From an uncultured Bacteroidales bacterium (GTDB taxonomy: Bacteria > Bacteroidota > Bacteroidia > Bacteroidales > Paludibacteraceae), in the NCBI GenBank assembly GCA_900316005.1, contig ONBH01000002.1:1-64000 (forward strand): a stretch of DNA of 64,000 nt, written 5' to 3'. The notes beneath the pieces are model-generated. The model made no database searches, had not been told where the DNA came from, and saw nothing but the letters and a program-made list of their open reading frames with translations. Numbering within the stretch: the stretch's first letter is position 1; every line of letters begins with the position of its first letter. Made by a program: the position numbers and the translations under genes. Positions 8,414-16,824 of this stretch are shown in pieces.

Positions 8414-11017
8414 ATGCCAAGAAAACCGACAAAAAATACCGATACTCCCCGCCGAACTGAGCGGGATGAGACCATCCTTGTAGAGGGCCAGCGCCTGACG
8501 GAGAAGGTGGTCAATTTCTTCCAAGACAACCGCACCCGCATCGTGTTAGGACTGGTGCTGATAGCCATCGCTGCGTTCCTGACGTTGGCGTATATCAGTT
8601 TCTTTGTTACGGGCAAGGCGGACCATTCCATCCTGGAGCAGACCTCCGAAGAAAGGCGTGCCATGCGACGCGAGATACACAACTGGGTGGGACTGCCCGG
8701 TGCATACCTGAGCCGATTCCTCATCGACGGTAGTTTCGGACTGCTGTCGATGGTCATCATCAACCTGATCCTGTTCTACGGCCTGCATCTGCTGGAGGCT
8801 GTGAAGATTAAACCCCTCCGGTGGTTTTTCTGCAGCGTGTTCTGGCTGCTGTGGGGCTCGGTAACGCTGAGTTTTGCGCAGGATATGACGGGTATCGATA
8901 CCTTCTTCCGCTGGGGTGGAGCACACGGCTCGTGGCTGGCAGGATGGCTGGTGTCGTATGTACAACCGATGGGCACGAGCCTTATCTTGCTGGTGACGCT
9001 CATCATCTTCCTGGTGCTGTCGGATAAGCATTTCATTCCGCGTATGATATTAGCATGGCGGTGGGTGAAGTCGATGATGCACAGACCGAAGCCGAAAGAG
9101 GAAGAACCTGCCGCGAACGTTCCGACCGAGGAAACGACGGAGCCGACGGAAACAGAAGAGACAGATAAGGAGGACGGTAATACCGTGGTGGTGTTTACCA
9201 ATACCGGTACCGACGAACCGGAACCGGACGTAATTCTGGAGGACGAACCGGAAACAACGGAAGCAACGGAATCGACGGAAACAACGGAACCAACGGATGA
9301 AATCCAAATAACCTATACGCCTACCGCCGATGAGGAGGCTGTGACAGAAGATGAGCCCGAGGCAACGGCCGAGACGGAAGCCGAAGACCCTGACCTCACC
9401 ATCAACAAGCCCGAAGATGTGGAGATGTCGGAGCGCGACCCCGATTACCTCCTGCAGAAACTCGGGCCCTATGACCCGCGCAAGGAATTGGAGACCTTTA
9501 AGTTCCCGCCTATCAGCCTACTGAAGGTCTATGACAACGAGACCGCACCCATCATTGACCAAGCCGAACAGCAGTCGAATGCCAATCGTATTGTAACCAC
9601 CCTGCGGAACTACGGCATTGAGATTGAGTCGATTAAGGCTACGGTGGGTCCGACGGTCACGCTCTATGAAATTGTGCCCAAGGCGGGTGTGCGTGTGTCG
9701 AAGATTCAGTCGCTGGAGAACGATATCATGCTGTCGCTCTCTGCGATGGGCATTCGTATCATTGCCCCCATTCCCGGCAAGGGCACCATCGGTATCGAAG
9801 TGCCCAACGAGAAGCCACAGGTCGTCTCGATGCACTCCGTTATCGCCTCCAAGCGTTTCCAGGAGGAGCAGAAGATGCGTCTGCCTATCGCCTACGGACG
9901 AACCATCACCAACGAGGTCTTTATGTTCGACCTGGCCAAGACGCCCCACCTGCTGGTGGCCGGTGCAACGGGTACCGGTAAGTCGGTAGCCATCAATGCC
10001 ATCATCACTTCGCTGCTGTACAAGAAACACCCCGCGGAGCTGAAACTGGTGATGGTGGACCCCAAGATGGTGGAGTTTGCGCCCTATAAACCGCTCATCA
10101 AGCATTACCTGGCTGCGATGCCCGATACGGACCCCGAGCAGATCGTCATCACCGACTGCGACCGCGTCATCAATACGCTCAACTCGCTGGTCATCGAGAT
10201 GGAGAACCGCTATAAGTTACTCATGGATGCCGGTGTCAGGAACCTGGAGGACTACAACGACAAGTTCATCCGCCGTCGTCTCAACCCCGAGAAACTCGTG
10301 GCGGGCGAACTGCATCACCGCTTCCTGCCCTATATCGTCATCATCATCGACGAGTACGGCGACTTCATCATGCAGGCCGGCAAACAGGTAGAGACGCCTA
10401 TCGCTCGTATTACGCAAAAGGCGCGTGCGGTGGGTATGCACATGATTCTGGCTACACAGCGTCCGTCGGTCAATATCGTGACCGGTGTCATCAAGGCCAA
10501 TATCCCGACGCGTATGGCTCTGCGCACGCAGTCGGTCATCGACTCGCGCACGGTGCTTGATGCCAAGGGAGCCGAACAACTCATCGGTCGCGGCGACTCG
10601 CTCTATGCCGGTAACGCATCTATCACACGTGTGCAGTGTGCCTTTGTGGATACACCCGAGGTCGATGCAATCGTCGGTCATATCGCCGAGCAGCAGCATT
10701 ACTTCGAGCCTTACCAACTGCCCGAATATGTGGGCGAAGGCGGCGAAGCCGAGGCTGTGGCACCCGGCAGCGTGGATATGAAACGGCTCGACCCGATGTT
10801 TGCCGACGTGGCTCGGTATGTGGTTACCAAGCAGGAAGGCTCCACCTCACGCCTGCAACGTGCCTTTGAGATAGGCTACAACCGCGCCGGTAAACTGAGC
10901 GACCAGCTGGAGGCCGCCGGTATCGTAGGCCCGAACAAGGGACCCAAGGGTAGGGACGTGCTCATACAAGACTTGGACCAACTGGATAAACTACTGCAAG
11001 AACTGGACGTAAGGTAA
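8414..11017 (+). CDS. ftsK: DNA translocase FtsK/SpoIIIE
   Basis: 867 residues from ATG 8414, 19 nt after the promoter -7 box. Four membrane helices lie in the first ~220 residues ('VLGLVLIAIAAFLTLAYISF', 'LLSMVIINLILFYGL', 'WFFCSVFWLLWGSVTLSF', 'GTSLILLVTLIIFLVLS'). An acidic Thr/Glu linker follows (about 225-345), partly made of a 9-bp repeat coding TETTEATESTETTEPT. The motor has Walker A GATGTGKS at 517-524 and Walker B 'YIVIIIDEYGDF' near 640. A C-terminal gamma winged helix ('STSRLQRAFEIGYNRAGKL') would read polarising sequences. It pumps chromosome termini through the septum. A lolA-like gene follows. Confidence 0.96.
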   Translation: MPRKPTKNTDTPRRTERDETILVEGQRLTEKVVNFFQDNRTRIVLGLVLIAIAAFLTLAYISFFVTGKADHSILEQTSEERRAMRREIHNWVGLPGAYLSRFLIDGSFGLLSMVIINLILFYGLHLLEAVKIKPLRWFFCSVFWLLWGSVTLSFAQDMTGIDTFFRWGGAHGSWLAGWLVSYVQPMGTSLILLVTLIIFLVLSDKHFIPRMILAWRWVKSMMHRPKPKEEEPAANVPTEETTEPTETEETDKEDGNTVVVFTNTGTDEPEPDVILEDEPETTEATESTETTEPTDEIQITYTPTADEEAVTEDEPEATAETEAEDPDLTINKPEDVEMSERDPDYLLQKLGPYDPRKELETFKFPPISLLKVYDNETAPIIDQAEQQSNANRIVTTLRNYGIEIESIKATVGPTVTLYEIVPKAGVRVSKIQSLENDIMLSLSAMGIRIIAPIPGKGTIGIEVPNEKPQVVSMHSVIASKRFQEEQKMRLPIAYGRTITNEVFMFDLAKTPHLLVAGATGTGKSVAINAIITSLLYKKHPAELKLVMVDPKMVEFAPYKPLIKHYLAAMPDTDPEQIVITDCDRVINTLNSLVIEMENRYKLLMDAGVRNLEDYNDKFIRRRLNPEKLVAGELHHRFLPYIVIIIDEYGDFIMQAGKQVETPIARITQKARAVGMHMILATQRPSVNIVTGVIKANIPTRMALRTQSVIDSRTVLDAKGAEQLIGRGDSLYAGNASITRVQCAFVDTPEVDAIVGHIAEQQHYFEPYQLPEYVGEGGEAEAVAPGSVDMKRLDPMFADVARYVVTKQEGSTSRLQRAFEIGYNRAGKLSDQLEAAGIVGPNKGPKGRDVLIQDLDQLDKLLQELDVR

Positions 11018-11050
11018 GAACCCCTCCCGACCTCCCCACAAGGGGAGGAG
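11016..11050 (+). repeat. GC-rich palindromic element at the ftsK stop codon
   Basis: Starting within the ftsK TAA, the sequence reads AAGAACCCCTCCCGA, then CCTCCCC (11031-11037), ACAA, GGGGAGG (11042-11048). The 7-bp stem with a 4-nt loop has no T run. A near-identical copy follows envC at 17961-17993, and a related one follows the PreA-like gene at 46674-46709. Confidence 0.8.
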
Positions 11051-11068
11051 ATTATTAATAGTATGTAA

Positions 11069-11629
11069 ATGAAAGGATTTTTAATCATAGTATCGGTGCT
11101 GTCGTCGCTGCTGACGAATCTGGAGCAGAAGACCATGCAATCAGACTTTACCCTCACGATAAGCGAGGATGTCTCTGCGCCGATGCACTACAACGGTTCC
11201 ATCACCATGTGCGGCGACCGTTTTCTGCTGACGGTCTTTGACCTCCGTGCCGCCTACGACGGGCACACCTTATATATGTACGCGCAGGAGACGGACGAGC
11301 TGACGCTCTCGACGCCTACGGCGGAGGAACTGCTGGAGACGAATCCGTTTCTGTATGCCAAGGCGGTGGCGGCGGAGAGCCATGTTACCGAACGTAAGGC
11401 AGAGGACGGTCGTACTACAACGATCACCCTGACGCCCAAGGACGCCTCGGCGGGTATAACACGCGTCACCATACGCGTGCGTACCTCTGATGGACTGCCT
11501 TTGCAGATTGAGTTGAAGGAAGGCAAACGCGTCTCCACGCTCCGCCTCACCAACCCCGGGTACATCACCACCCCCGTTGACTATACTCTACGGCCTGCGG
11601 AAGGTACTTATGTGAATGACCTGAGGTGA
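11069..11629 (+). CDS. LolA-like outer-membrane lipoprotein carrier
   Basis: 186 residues with an N-terminal signal (MKGFLIIVSVLSSLL). The body matches the LolA fold pattern: 'MQSDFTLTISE...YNGSITMCGDRFLLT', '...YDGHTLYMYAQETDELTLSTPTAEEL', 'NPFLYAKA', and a C-terminal 'ITRVTIRVRTSDGLPLQIELKEG'. LolA carries lipoproteins from inner to outer membrane. A LolA-like gene directly after ftsK is a familiar Bacteroidales arrangement (from memory). It is 51 nt after ftsK and probably co-transcribed. Confidence 0.8.
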   Translation: MKGFLIIVSVLSSLLTNLEQKTMQSDFTLTISEDVSAPMHYNGSITMCGDRFLLTVFDLRAAYDGHTLYMYAQETDELTLSTPTAEELLETNPFLYAKAVAAESHVTERKAEDGRTTTITLTPKDASAGITRVTIRVRTSDGLPLQIELKEGKRVSTLRLTNPGYITTPVDYTLRPAEGTYVNDLR

Positions 11630-11640
11630 TTTTTTTTATC

Positions 11641-11676
11641 GTAAATCGTCAAATCGTAAATCGTCACATCGTAAAT
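11641..11676 (+). repeat. 7-bp array (TCGTAAA/TCGTCAA type) abutting trxB start
   Basis: Successive heptamers GTAAATC GTCAAAT CGTAAAT CGTCACA TCGTAAA run directly into the trxB ATG at 11677. The same family lies upstream of dut (14705-14752), the RND pump gene (28977-29046) and mutS (36936-36963). Confidence 0.75.
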
Positions 11677-12672
11677 ATGAAAGAGTCTTGTATTATTATC
11701 GGATCGGGTCCTGCCGGCTATACGGCAGCCATCTATGCATCCCGTGCTAATCTTCATCCGCTGCTCATCGAGGGCCCGCAGCCCGGCGGACAGTTGACCA
11801 TCACCACCGAGGTGGAGAACTTCCCCGGCTATCCCGACGGAATAGACCCCTTCACGATGATGAACGACATGAAACGTCAGGCCGAACGGTTCGGTACGCG
11901 TTTTCTGAGCGGCATCGTTACGAAGGTGGAACTCGCCAAACCCGGTGCGGATAACCAAGCACCCGTCACCCATAAGATCTGGGTGGAAGATACCGAGGAA
12001 TACGAGACCGATACGCTGATCATCGCTACCGGTGCCAGTGCGAAGTTCCTGGGCATCCAGTCCGAAGAAGACTATCGCGGACGCGGTGTTAGTGCCTGCG
12101 CTACCTGCGACGGTTTCTTCTATCGCAAGAAGACGGTAGCCGTAGTCGGCGGTGGCGATACCGCATGCGAGGAGGCCCAATACCTGGCAGGTCTCTGCGA
12201 GAAGGTCTATCTCATCGTGCGCAAACCGTATCTGCGTGCCAGTCAGATCATGCAAGACCGCGTACTCAGTAACCCCAAGATTGAGGTGCTCTTTGAGCAT
12301 AACACCCTTCGTCTGACGGGTGAGAACAAGGTGGAAGGCGCTGACCTCATCTTCCGCAAAGGTACGCCGGAAGAGGAGATACGACACATCGCCATCAATG
12401 GATTCTTCCTTGCCATCGGTCATAAACCCAATACCGACCTCTTCAAGGACTATATCGCCCGCGATGAGGAGGGTTATATCCTGACCGACGGCTACTCCAC
12501 CGCCTGCTTCTATGCCCCCTCACTCGTGGGGAAGGAAGGGGTGCGTTTACCCGGTGTTTTCGCTGCAGGCGATTGTGCCGACCCGCACTTCAGACAAGCG
12601 GTTGTTGCAGCCGGAAGTGGGTGTAAATCGGCCATGGAAGCGGAAAAATACATACAAAATGCAGAAAAATAA
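11677..12672 (+). CDS. trxB: thioredoxin reductase
   Basis: 331 residues from ATG 11677; an earlier in-frame start would only add repeat-encoded residues. FAD motif GSGPAG at about 9-14, redox pair CATC at Cys141/Cys144, NADPH motif 'VVGGGDTACEEA', and C-terminal FAD motif 'AAGDCADPHFRQAVVAAGSG'. It reduces thioredoxin with NADPH in the cytoplasm. The region around 290 ('YAPSLVGKEGVRLP') is slightly longer than usual. The gene ends just before the tRNA-Phe promoter. Confidence 0.95.
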   Translation: MKESCIIIGSGPAGYTAAIYASRANLHPLLIEGPQPGGQLTITTEVENFPGYPDGIDPFTMMNDMKRQAERFGTRFLSGIVTKVELAKPGADNQAPVTHKIWVEDTEEYETDTLIIATGASAKFLGIQSEEDYRGRGVSACATCDGFFYRKKTVAVVGGGDTACEEAQYLAGLCEKVYLIVRKPYLRASQIMQDRVLSNPKIEVLFEHNTLRLTGENKVEGADLIFRKGTPEEEIRHIAINGFFLAIGHKPNTDLFKDYIARDEEGYILTDGYSTACFYAPSLVGKEGVRLPGVFAAGDCADPHFRQAVVAAGSGCKSAMEAEKYIQNAEK

Positions 12673-12690
12673 AAAAAAGTTGCAAAAAAA

Positions 12691-12722
12691 TTTGGTCATG
12701 TCAAAAAAAAGCAGTACCTTTG
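12691..12722 (+). promoter_or_regulatory. promoter of tRNA-Phe
   Basis: TTTG (12691-12694), 20 nt, TACCTTTG (12715-12722). The whole block from TTTGGTCATGTC to the -7 box is nearly identical to the tRNA-Asp promoter at 32647 and close to the rplM promoter at 63379. Confidence 0.85.
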
Positions 12723-12793
12723 CACGCTTTTTCGTCAGAACCAGTTTCTAATGAGGGTAAATGTTCGGTTCATTTCCGGCGAAAAAGCTTCTC

Positions 12794-12866
12794 GGTACCT
12801 TAGCTCAGGTGGTAGAGCAATGGACTGAAAATCCATGTGTCCTTGGTTCAACTCCAAGAGGTACCA
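12794..12866 (+). tRNA. tRNA-Phe (GAA)
   Basis: 73 nt fold as a full cloverleaf. Acceptor GGTACCT pairs with AGGTACC. The D arm has AGGTGGTA. Anticodon stem ATGGA/TCCAT encloses CTGAAAA with anticodon GAA. The T arm is CTTGG-TTCAACT-CCAAG, and the discriminator is A. The CCA end is not encoded. A hairpin terminator follows immediately, so it is a single-tRNA unit; trmO lies downstream. Confidence 0.97.
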
Positions 12867-12869
12867 CTT

Positions 12870-12908
12870 CCGAGGGAGACTGCCAATGCAGCCTCCCTCG
12901 GTCTTTTA
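12870..12908 (+). terminator. terminator of tRNA-Phe
   Basis: CCGAGGGAG (12870-12878) pairs with CTCCCTCGG (12893-12901), with an inner TGC/GCA pair, followed by TCTTTTA. A strong intrinsic terminator four bases after the tRNA. Confidence 0.9.
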
Positions 12909-12909
12909 A

Positions 12910-13014
12910 CACCCAACTCTCAACTGCACCCAACTCTCAACTGCACTCAACTCTCAACACTCAACTCTCAACACTCAACTCTCAACACTCAACTCTCAAC
13001 ACTCAACACTCAAA
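12910..13014. repeat. 7-bp array (CAACTCT/CAACACT) up to the trmO start
   Basis: About fifteen heptamers alternate CAACTCT and CAACACT, with GCACC/GCACT interruptions near the beginning, and run into the trmO ATG at 13015. It fills the whole space between the tRNA terminator and trmO; no promoter is visible inside. Confidence 0.9.
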
Positions 13015-13701
13015 ATGAACATCATCGCATACGCCCATAACGGCTTTCATGATAAATTCGGTATTCCGCGCCAGGCGCGCGAAGATTCGGTCTTGGAAAC
13101 CCGCATCGTCTTTACCGACCCCTATCGCCAACCCGAGGCCATCCGCGGCATAGAGGGATATAGTCACCTATGGCTGCTCTGGCAGTTTGATATACCGCAA
13201 GCTGCCAACCCCCTTGAAGGTGGAAAAGGGGAATCACCCTCCCTAACCGTACGTCCGCCTCGTCTGGGGGGTAATACCCGTATGGGCGTCTTTGCTACCC
13301 GTAGTCCTTTTCGTCCGAACCCGATAGGGCTGACCAGTGTCCGATTGCTGCGTATCGAAGACGGCGATCTCATCGTACTGGGTGCAGACCTGAAGGATGG
13401 CACGGCTATCTACGACATCAAGCCTTACCTGCCGTGGACGGACTGCCATCCCGAGGCGACGGGCGGTTTTGCCGAGGCAACACGCGACTACCGGCTCTGC
13501 GTGGAGTGGGGCAGTGCAGCGCAAGAAATCACCGAGGCGCAACGTCTTGCCCTCAATGAGATACTCAGCCAGGACCCGCGACCCGCTTATCAGCACGACC
13601 CCGAACGCGTCTATCGCCTGGACTACGCCGACCTGCATGTCGCTTTCCGCGTCGCGGACGGTATCCTGTACGTACAAGAAGTGCGTGAGAGCAGGCTTTG
13701 A
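13015..13701 (+). CDS. trmO: tRNA (N6-threonylcarbamoyl-A37) methyltransferase TrmO
   Basis: 228 residues of the TrmO/TsaA (YaeB) family, a SAM-dependent beta-barrel enzyme methylating t6A37 of certain tRNAs. Seen: 'GIPRQAREDSVLE', 'EGYSHLWLLWQFD', 'VRPPRLGGNTRMGVFATRSPFRPNPIGLT', 'DLKDGTAIYDIKPYLPWTD'. Between the SHLWLLW and VRPPRLGG motifs is an insertion of roughly a dozen residues (ANPLEGGKGESPS, about 64-77) whose DNA resembles the GC-rich spacer element. The start is set by the repeat array. No promoter of its own is visible. Confidence 0.93.
   Translation: MNIIAYAHNGFHDKFGIPRQAREDSVLETRIVFTDPYRQPEAIRGIEGYSHLWLLWQFDIPQAANPLEGGKGESPSLTVRPPRLGGNTRMGVFATRSPFRPNPIGLTSVRLLRIEDGDLIVLGADLKDGTAIYDIKPYLPWTDCHPEATGGFAEATRDYRLCVEWGSAAQEITEAQRLALNEILSQDPRPAYQHDPERVYRLDYADLHVAFRVADGILYVQEVRESRL
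13207..13245 (+). repeat. GC-rich spacer-type element inside trmO
   Basis: CCCCCTTGAAGGTGG-AAAAGGGG-AATCACCCTCC encodes the extra residues NPLEGGKGESPS. It resembles the GC-rich palindromic elements found between genes here (11016, 17961, 46674). It is read in frame and sits between two conserved TrmO motifs. Confidence 0.5.
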
Positions 13702-13753
13702 TGGCTGAAATATAGCTCCTACTTGCTGCAAAATGGATTTTTTAGACAAATAA

Positions 13754-13785
13754 TTTGTCTATGTCAATTATTTTTTGTATCTTTG
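13754..13785 (+). promoter_or_regulatory. promoter of the lipid kinase gene
   Basis: TTTG (13754-13757), 20 nt, TATCTTTG (13778-13785), 29 nt before ATG 13815. An overlapping AGACAAATAATTTGTCT dyad (13744-13760) covers the -33 box and could be an operator. Confidence 0.8.
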
Positions 13786-13814
13786 CACGCTAAATACGAT
13801 TTAAAAACGAAGAT

Positions 13815-14699
13815 ATGAAGAATATAGCTTTTATAATCAATCCGATTTCGGGTACGCAGAACAAGAAAAAACTGCCGAAACTAATAGCCGACACGCTTGA
13901 CCCGAAACAGTGGCTTTGGAATATTGTTTTTACGGAGTATAAAGGTCATGCCATCGAACTGAGTCGTCAGTATGCCAAGATGGGCTTTGATGCCGTGGTG
14001 GCTGTCGGTGGTGATGGCACAATCAATGAGGTGGCGCAAGGCCTCTGCGATACCGAGACATCCATGGGTATTCTGCCGATGGGTAGCGGCAATGGCTTAG
14101 CTCGCCATCTGGGTATTCCCATTCGTGCGCAGAAGGCGTTGGAGATGCTCAATCACAGCGAGCCTATCCGCATTGACTACGGAATGGCGAATGATCGACT
14201 TTTTGTGAGCACGTGTGGCACGGGTTTTGATGCACAGGTAGCATATGACTTTGCCAATGCCGGCACACGCGGACTGAAGACCTACGTGAGCCGCGTGGTG
14301 AAGGACCTGGTGGGGTACAAGCCCGAGACCTACCGTATTGAGCTGTCTAACGGTGAGGTGGTGGAGCATAAGGCCTTCCTGCTGACTTTTGCCAACTCAT
14401 CGCAGTGGGGATATGAGGCTAAGATTGCGCCGCGCGCCAGTGTGCAGGATGGGCAGATGGATATCTGTATGATGAGTCCGCAAGCCTGGCTGGGTGCCCC
14501 CAGTATGGCTATTCGTCTCTTTACGGGCAACCTGGATACATCGCTCTTTATGGATACCTTCCAAGCCGATGACCTGGTGCTGCATCGTGAGAGCGAGACG
14601 CCGTTCCATATCGACGGTGACCCCGTCCGCATCGGGAAAGATGTGCATATCCGCATTATCCCCGATGGGCTGAAAGTGCTGGTGGAGAAGCGATTCTAA
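13815..14699 (+). CDS. diacylglycerol-kinase-family lipid kinase (YegS/DagK type)
   Basis: 294 residues, usual length for the family. N-terminal '[21 protein letters not shown]', then the nucleotide-binding '[16 protein letters not shown]' (about 63-78) and '[18 protein letters not shown]'. The C-terminal half carries '[22 protein letters not shown]' and 'PFHIDGDPV'. These enzymes phosphorylate diacylglycerol, sphingoid bases or related lipids at the inner membrane; the substrate cannot be told from sequence. It has its own promoter, and dut follows after 53 nt of heptamer repeat. Confidence 0.9.
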   Translation: MKNIAFIINPISGTQNKKKLPKLIADTLDPKQWLWNIVFTEYKGHAIELSRQYAKMGFDAVVAVGGDGTINEVAQGLCDTETSMGILPMGSGNGLARHLGIPIRAQKALEMLNHSEPIRIDYGMANDRLFVSTCGTGFDAQVAYDFANAGTRGLKTYVSRVVKDLVGYKPETYRIELSNGEVVEHKAFLLTFANSSQWGYEAKIAPRASVQDGQMDICMMSPQAWLGAPSMAIRLFTGNLDTSLFMDTFQADDLVLHRESETPFHIDGDPVRIGKDVHIRIIPDGLKVLVEKRF

Positions 14700-14704
14700 A
14701 GGTT

Positions 14705-14752
14705 CAATCGTCAATAAATTGTCCAATTGTAAATCGTCCAATCGTAAATAGC
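14705..14752 (+). repeat. 7-bp array upstream of dut
   Basis: AATCGTC AATAAAT TGTCCAA TTGTAAA TCGTCCA ATCGTAA ATAGC leads straight to ATG 14753. It is the TCGTAAA-type family seen before trxB, the RND gene and mutS. Confidence 0.75.
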
Positions 14753-15187
14753 ATGAAGATCTCGATTATCAATAAGAGTAATAACCCTTTGCCAAAGTAT
14801 GAGAGCCGCCTGGCTGCGGGTATGGATATACGGGCTTACTTGCCCGAAAGCGTGACGCTGCAGCCTATGGAGCGCCGACTGATTCCGACGGGGCTCTTCA
14901 TCTCCCTGCCCGAGGGCTATGAAGCCCAGATCCGTCCGCGAAGCGGCTTGGCACTCAAGCGCGGTCTGACGGTACTCAATACCCCGGGTACCATCGATGC
15001 CGACTACCGCGGCGAGATAGGGGTTATCCTGATTAACATGAGTGGCGAAGCGCAGACCATCGAGTCAGGCGAACGTATCTGCCAGATGATCATCGCCCGC
15101 GTGGAGCAGGCTGACTTGGTGGAAGTGACGACGCTCGACGCAACCGAACGTGGTGAGGGGGGCTTCGGGCACTCGGGGACGAAGTAG
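14753..15187 (+). CDS. dut: dUTP diphosphatase
   Basis: 144 residues, standard trimeric dUTPase length. All five motifs are present: '[10 protein letters not shown]', '[11 protein letters not shown]', '[13 protein letters not shown]', '[12 protein letters not shown]', and the C-terminal lid '[11 protein letters not shown]'. It hydrolyses dUTP to dUMP. The stop codon TAG is the first triplet of a TAGTTGAGAG heptamer run. It heads the chain dut-TPR-DUF4292-EnvC, an order that is common in Bacteroidales (from memory). Confidence 0.96.
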   Translation: MKISIINKSNNPLPKYESRLAAGMDIRAYLPESVTLQPMERRLIPTGLFISLPEGYEAQIRPRSGLALKRGLTVLNTPGTIDADYRGEIGVILINMSGEAQTIESGERICQMIIARVEQADLVEVTTLDATERGEGGFGHSGTK

Positions 15188-15212
15188 TTGAGAGTTTAGA
15201 GTTGAGTGTTTA

Positions 15213-16250
15213 GTGAAGTTGAGAGTTTTTAGATTTTATAGTATTCTGTTGCTGGTTGTATGCGGCTGGGTGTTTGCTGCGGGCAAGCAGCCTGTGCCGG
15301 TCGAGCCGGAGCGTATGCAGACGGATACCGTCAATGAGATGCGCTTCGAGTATTACTACTGGGAGGCTGTGCGGCAGATTGTCATGGGTGACTACGAGAC
15401 AGCCATCCGGCTCTTCCAATTCTGCGACCTGCTACAGCCCGGTGACCCCGAGGTAAGCCGCGTATTAGGTATCTATCACTACAACGGAGGCCGGCGTGAG
15501 CTGGCATTGGCGTTGCTGGAAACAGCTTATCGCAAGGCACCCGAGAATGCGTGGTATGAGTATTCAACCGCGCTCTTGAAGGACGAAACCAAGAAGTCGC
15601 AGAAAAAAGGACTACAGGTGCTTGAAGAGGCTGCCCGTCGCTTCCCCGAAAAAACCGAGATACTCGAGGTACTGCAGGCGGTCTATCTCAACGATATGCG
15701 CCTAAAAGACTACCTGCGTGTGCAGGATTGTTTGGATGAACAGGTGGGCTACAATATGTATAGCGCCGAGCGGCGTTTTCAGGTGCATATGGCTTTGAAG
15801 CAGCCGAAAGCAGCCATGGCAGACCTGAAACGCTATCTGGACGATGACCCTTCGAATCTGCAAATATGGCTCCGGTATATGCAGGTGGCAGAGTACATGC
15901 ATTATGATCTGAAGAAGCTGGAACCTATCTACCTTTCCGTCTTGAGGCTTGACCCCCATAATGCCACGGTGCTCAATAACTACGCCTATGCCCTTGTCAA
16001 CGACAAGAGTTTTGCCCACCTCACCCCCATGGAACGCAACGACCGACTGCAGCACGCTGAAATCATGGTGCGCCGCGCTCTGATGCAGGAGAACGAAAAC
16101 CTCTCGTTCCTCGATACCTATGCCTGGGTGCTCTACCTGCAGGGCAACCGCGAGCCCGCACAGCGTTTCATGCGCTTCGTGCTGGATAACTATAAGAACC
16201 AAAAACTACCCAAAGAAGTACAACGACATGCAAAAGCAATATTCCCATAA
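15213..16250 (+). CDS. exported tetratricopeptide-repeat protein
   Basis: 345 residues from a GTG start at 15213. No better start exists, and the codon lies inside a heptamer run (TAGTTGAGAGTTTAGAG...), so the beginning is uncertain by a few residues. An N-terminal hydrophobic signal (FYSILLLVVCGWVFAAG) is followed by TPR units ('AIRLFQFCDLLQPGDPEVSRVLGIYHYNGG', 'LDPHNATVLNNYAYAL', 'FLDTYAWVLYLQGN'). Probably a periplasmic or membrane-bound scaffold. It overlaps the DUF4292 gene by 23 nt. Confidence 0.85.
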   Translation: MKLRVFRFYSILLLVVCGWVFAAGKQPVPVEPERMQTDTVNEMRFEYYYWEAVRQIVMGDYETAIRLFQFCDLLQPGDPEVSRVLGIYHYNGGRRELALALLETAYRKAPENAWYEYSTALLKDETKKSQKKGLQVLEEAARRFPEKTEILEVLQAVYLNDMRLKDYLRVQDCLDEQVGYNMYSAERRFQVHMALKQPKAAMADLKRYLDDDPSNLQIWLRYMQVAEYMHYDLKKLEPIYLSVLRLDPHNATVLNNYAYALVNDKSFAHLTPMERNDRLQHAEIMVRRALMQENENLSFLDTYAWVLYLQGNREPAQRFMRFVLDNYKNQKLPKEVQRHAKAIFP

Positions 16251-16824
16251 GCCCTCCCTGCAACCCGCAATCCATTGGACTATTGTGGTACTGATGACCC
16301 TTATCCTCGTCGGCTGCGGCGCGCAGCGCAAGACCACAACGACGCCCGCCGTAGTGACCAAACACTACCAAACCGTCAGCGCCCGCCAACTGCCTGTGAC
16401 CGTCACGGCGGATAGTATGACCTATACCGTCTATTGTACCATGCAGGCGCGTCGCGACTCCGTCGTGGTGCTATCCCTGCAGCCCCTGGCGGGTATGGAG
16501 GTGGTACGTATTGAGGTGTCGCCCCAGGCGATGCTCGGCGTGGACCGTACGCAGAAGCGTTACTGTATCGTGCCCCTGGTGTTGCCCCGTAAGGGCGGCC
16601 CCTGGCACAGCCTGCCTCTAAAGAACGGCGAAGCCTTCTACAAAGCCCTGCAACAGGCCGTCTTCAGCGAGCAGGGCGGAACCGTCACCACCGAATACGA
16701 CGGACATAAGCTGCTCCTGCAGATCGGCAGCGGCAAACGAACCTATGACGAGCCTTTTACGGTACGTCCACTAAAACTGAATGAATATGAAGAAATTACG
16801 GTTCATACTCTGCTTGGTCTGTAG
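16228..16824 (+). CDS. DUF4292-family lipoprotein
   Basis: 198 residues from ATG 16228. The signal ends in lipobox 'LILVGCGAQ', so it should be lipid-anchored. The remainder (e.g. 'YTVYCTMQARRDSVVVLSLQPLAGMEVVRIEVSP') resembles Bacteroidota DUF4292 proteins, which have a LolA-like fold and no proven role. Translational coupling is likely: it overlaps the TPR gene before (23 nt) and envC after (44 nt). Confidence 0.75.
   Translation: MQKQYSHKPSLQPAIHWTIVVLMTLILVGCGAQRKTTTTPAVVTKHYQTVSARQLPVTVTADSMTYTVYCTMQARRDSVVVLSLQPLAGMEVVRIEVSPQAMLGVDRTQKRYCIVPLVLPRKGGPWHSLPLKNGEAFYKALQQAVFSEQGGTVTTEYDGHKLLLQIGSGKRTYDEPFTVRPLKLNEYEEITVHTLLGL

Noticed and set aside
9180-9300. Thr/Glu repeat in the FtsK linker as another case of the inserted 7-bp repeats
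   Set aside because: Its period is 9 bp (three codons) and it lies in the naturally variable acidic linker of FtsK, so ordinary codon-level expansion is enough.
12761-13018. Open frames across tRNA-Phe and the following array (translations such as QLSTLNSQ)
   Set aside because: They translate a tRNA gene and a tandem repeat; the peptide periodicity is only the 7-bp repeat read in three frames.
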